DNA of 33,872 bases from Clostridium sp. CAG:575 (GTDB taxonomy: Bacteria > Bacillota > Clostridia > TANB77 > CAG-508): contig FR884534.1 of assembly GCA_000435535.1 (NCBI GenBank), positions 1-33,872 of the forward strand. Direction: 5' to 3'. Positions 33,795-33,872 of the stretch are shown here, one piece after another. Below the pieces are notes generated by a model, which saw nothing but the letters and a program-made list of their open reading frames with translations, was not told where the DNA came from and did not search any database. Positions within the stretch are counted from its first letter, which is position 1. Each line of letters opens with the position of its first letter. Made by a program: the position numbers and the translations under genes.

Positions 33795-33872
33795 TCCTGC
33801 TTAAGACATAATTTACTAAATATTATTTAGTACTAAGTGTTGAAAATATTACTTAAAGTATTTTTCTACACA

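Noticed and set aside
1..33872. CRISPR array, tRNA, rRNA, transposase or prophage genes
   Set aside because: No regularly spaced direct repeats, cloverleaf-like sequences, conserved rRNA segments or transposase motifs were seen in the window.

Overview
The window is AT-rich Firmicutes DNA. It most likely comes from a low-GC, anaerobic, spore-forming member of the Clostridia, possibly an uncultured gut lineage. Supporting signs are strong AGGAGG-type ribosome sites, codons rich in A and T, a spore-coat cotJ operon, a clostridial acc/fab fatty-acid operon, and a surface protein with a pilin-like N-terminus of the kind common in gut Clostridia. The species cannot be fixed from the sequence. No rRNA, tRNA, insertion sequence or CRISPR array was seen.

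Layout from left to right. (1) 114-8649, minus strand: a conserved translation and envelope block transcribed rpsB, tsf, pyrH, a DUF2207-like membrane protein, frr, ispA, uppS, cdsA, rseP. It links ribosome assembly and recycling, UMP supply, undecaprenyl and phospholipid precursors, and intramembrane proteolysis. rpsB carries an in-frame internal duplication of 58 codons. (2) 8825-13878: a G5/SH3/glucosaminidase cell-wall hydrolase on the minus strand. On the plus strand follow a Fic-fold protein with a degraded active site and a TetR regulator overlapping a YhgE/Pip-type membrane protein. (3) 13967-16005: a frameshifted pilin-like surface protein divergent from a small XRE regulator. The shared promoter holds an array of inverted operator-like half-sites. 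(4) 16052-26388, minus strand: a large type II fatty-acid operon: acyl-CoA/ACP ligase, birA, fabD, fabG, fabF, accB, fabZ, accC, accD, accA, fabI. fabH, acpP and fabK are not in it, and a 9-bp-arm palindrome lies upstream. (5) 26706-29634: a membrane-anchored hypothetical protein, the cysteine-rich cotJA-cotJB-cotJC spore-coat operon, and a small two-helix membrane protein. (6) 29721-33493, minus strand: pyruvate kinase, acyl-ACP thioesterase and glucose-6-phosphate isomerase. (7) 33678-33794, plus strand: a 38-residue Cys/Gly-rich protein. Its promoter matches the cotJ promoter in the -35 element, the 15-nt spacer and the CATA-type -10.

How the genes work together. Glycolysis (pgi, pyk) can feed acetyl-CoA and malonyl-CoA into the fab/acc operon. 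BirA attaches biotin to AccB, the thioesterase and the AMP-binding ligase can recycle acyl chains, and CdsA makes CDP-diacylglycerol for membrane lipids. IspA and UppS provide the lipid carrier for the wall that the glucosaminidase remodels. The two mother-cell-type promoters suggest that cotJ and the 38-residue protein are expressed together late in sporulation.

The observations most worth a second look are the RpsB duplication, the shared sporulation-type promoter, the XRE/pilin operator array with the nearby frameshift, and the degenerate Fic protein. Starts were chosen by ribosome-binding sites and are often internal to the longest open frame. All promoter, operator and RNA-structure calls were made by eye.
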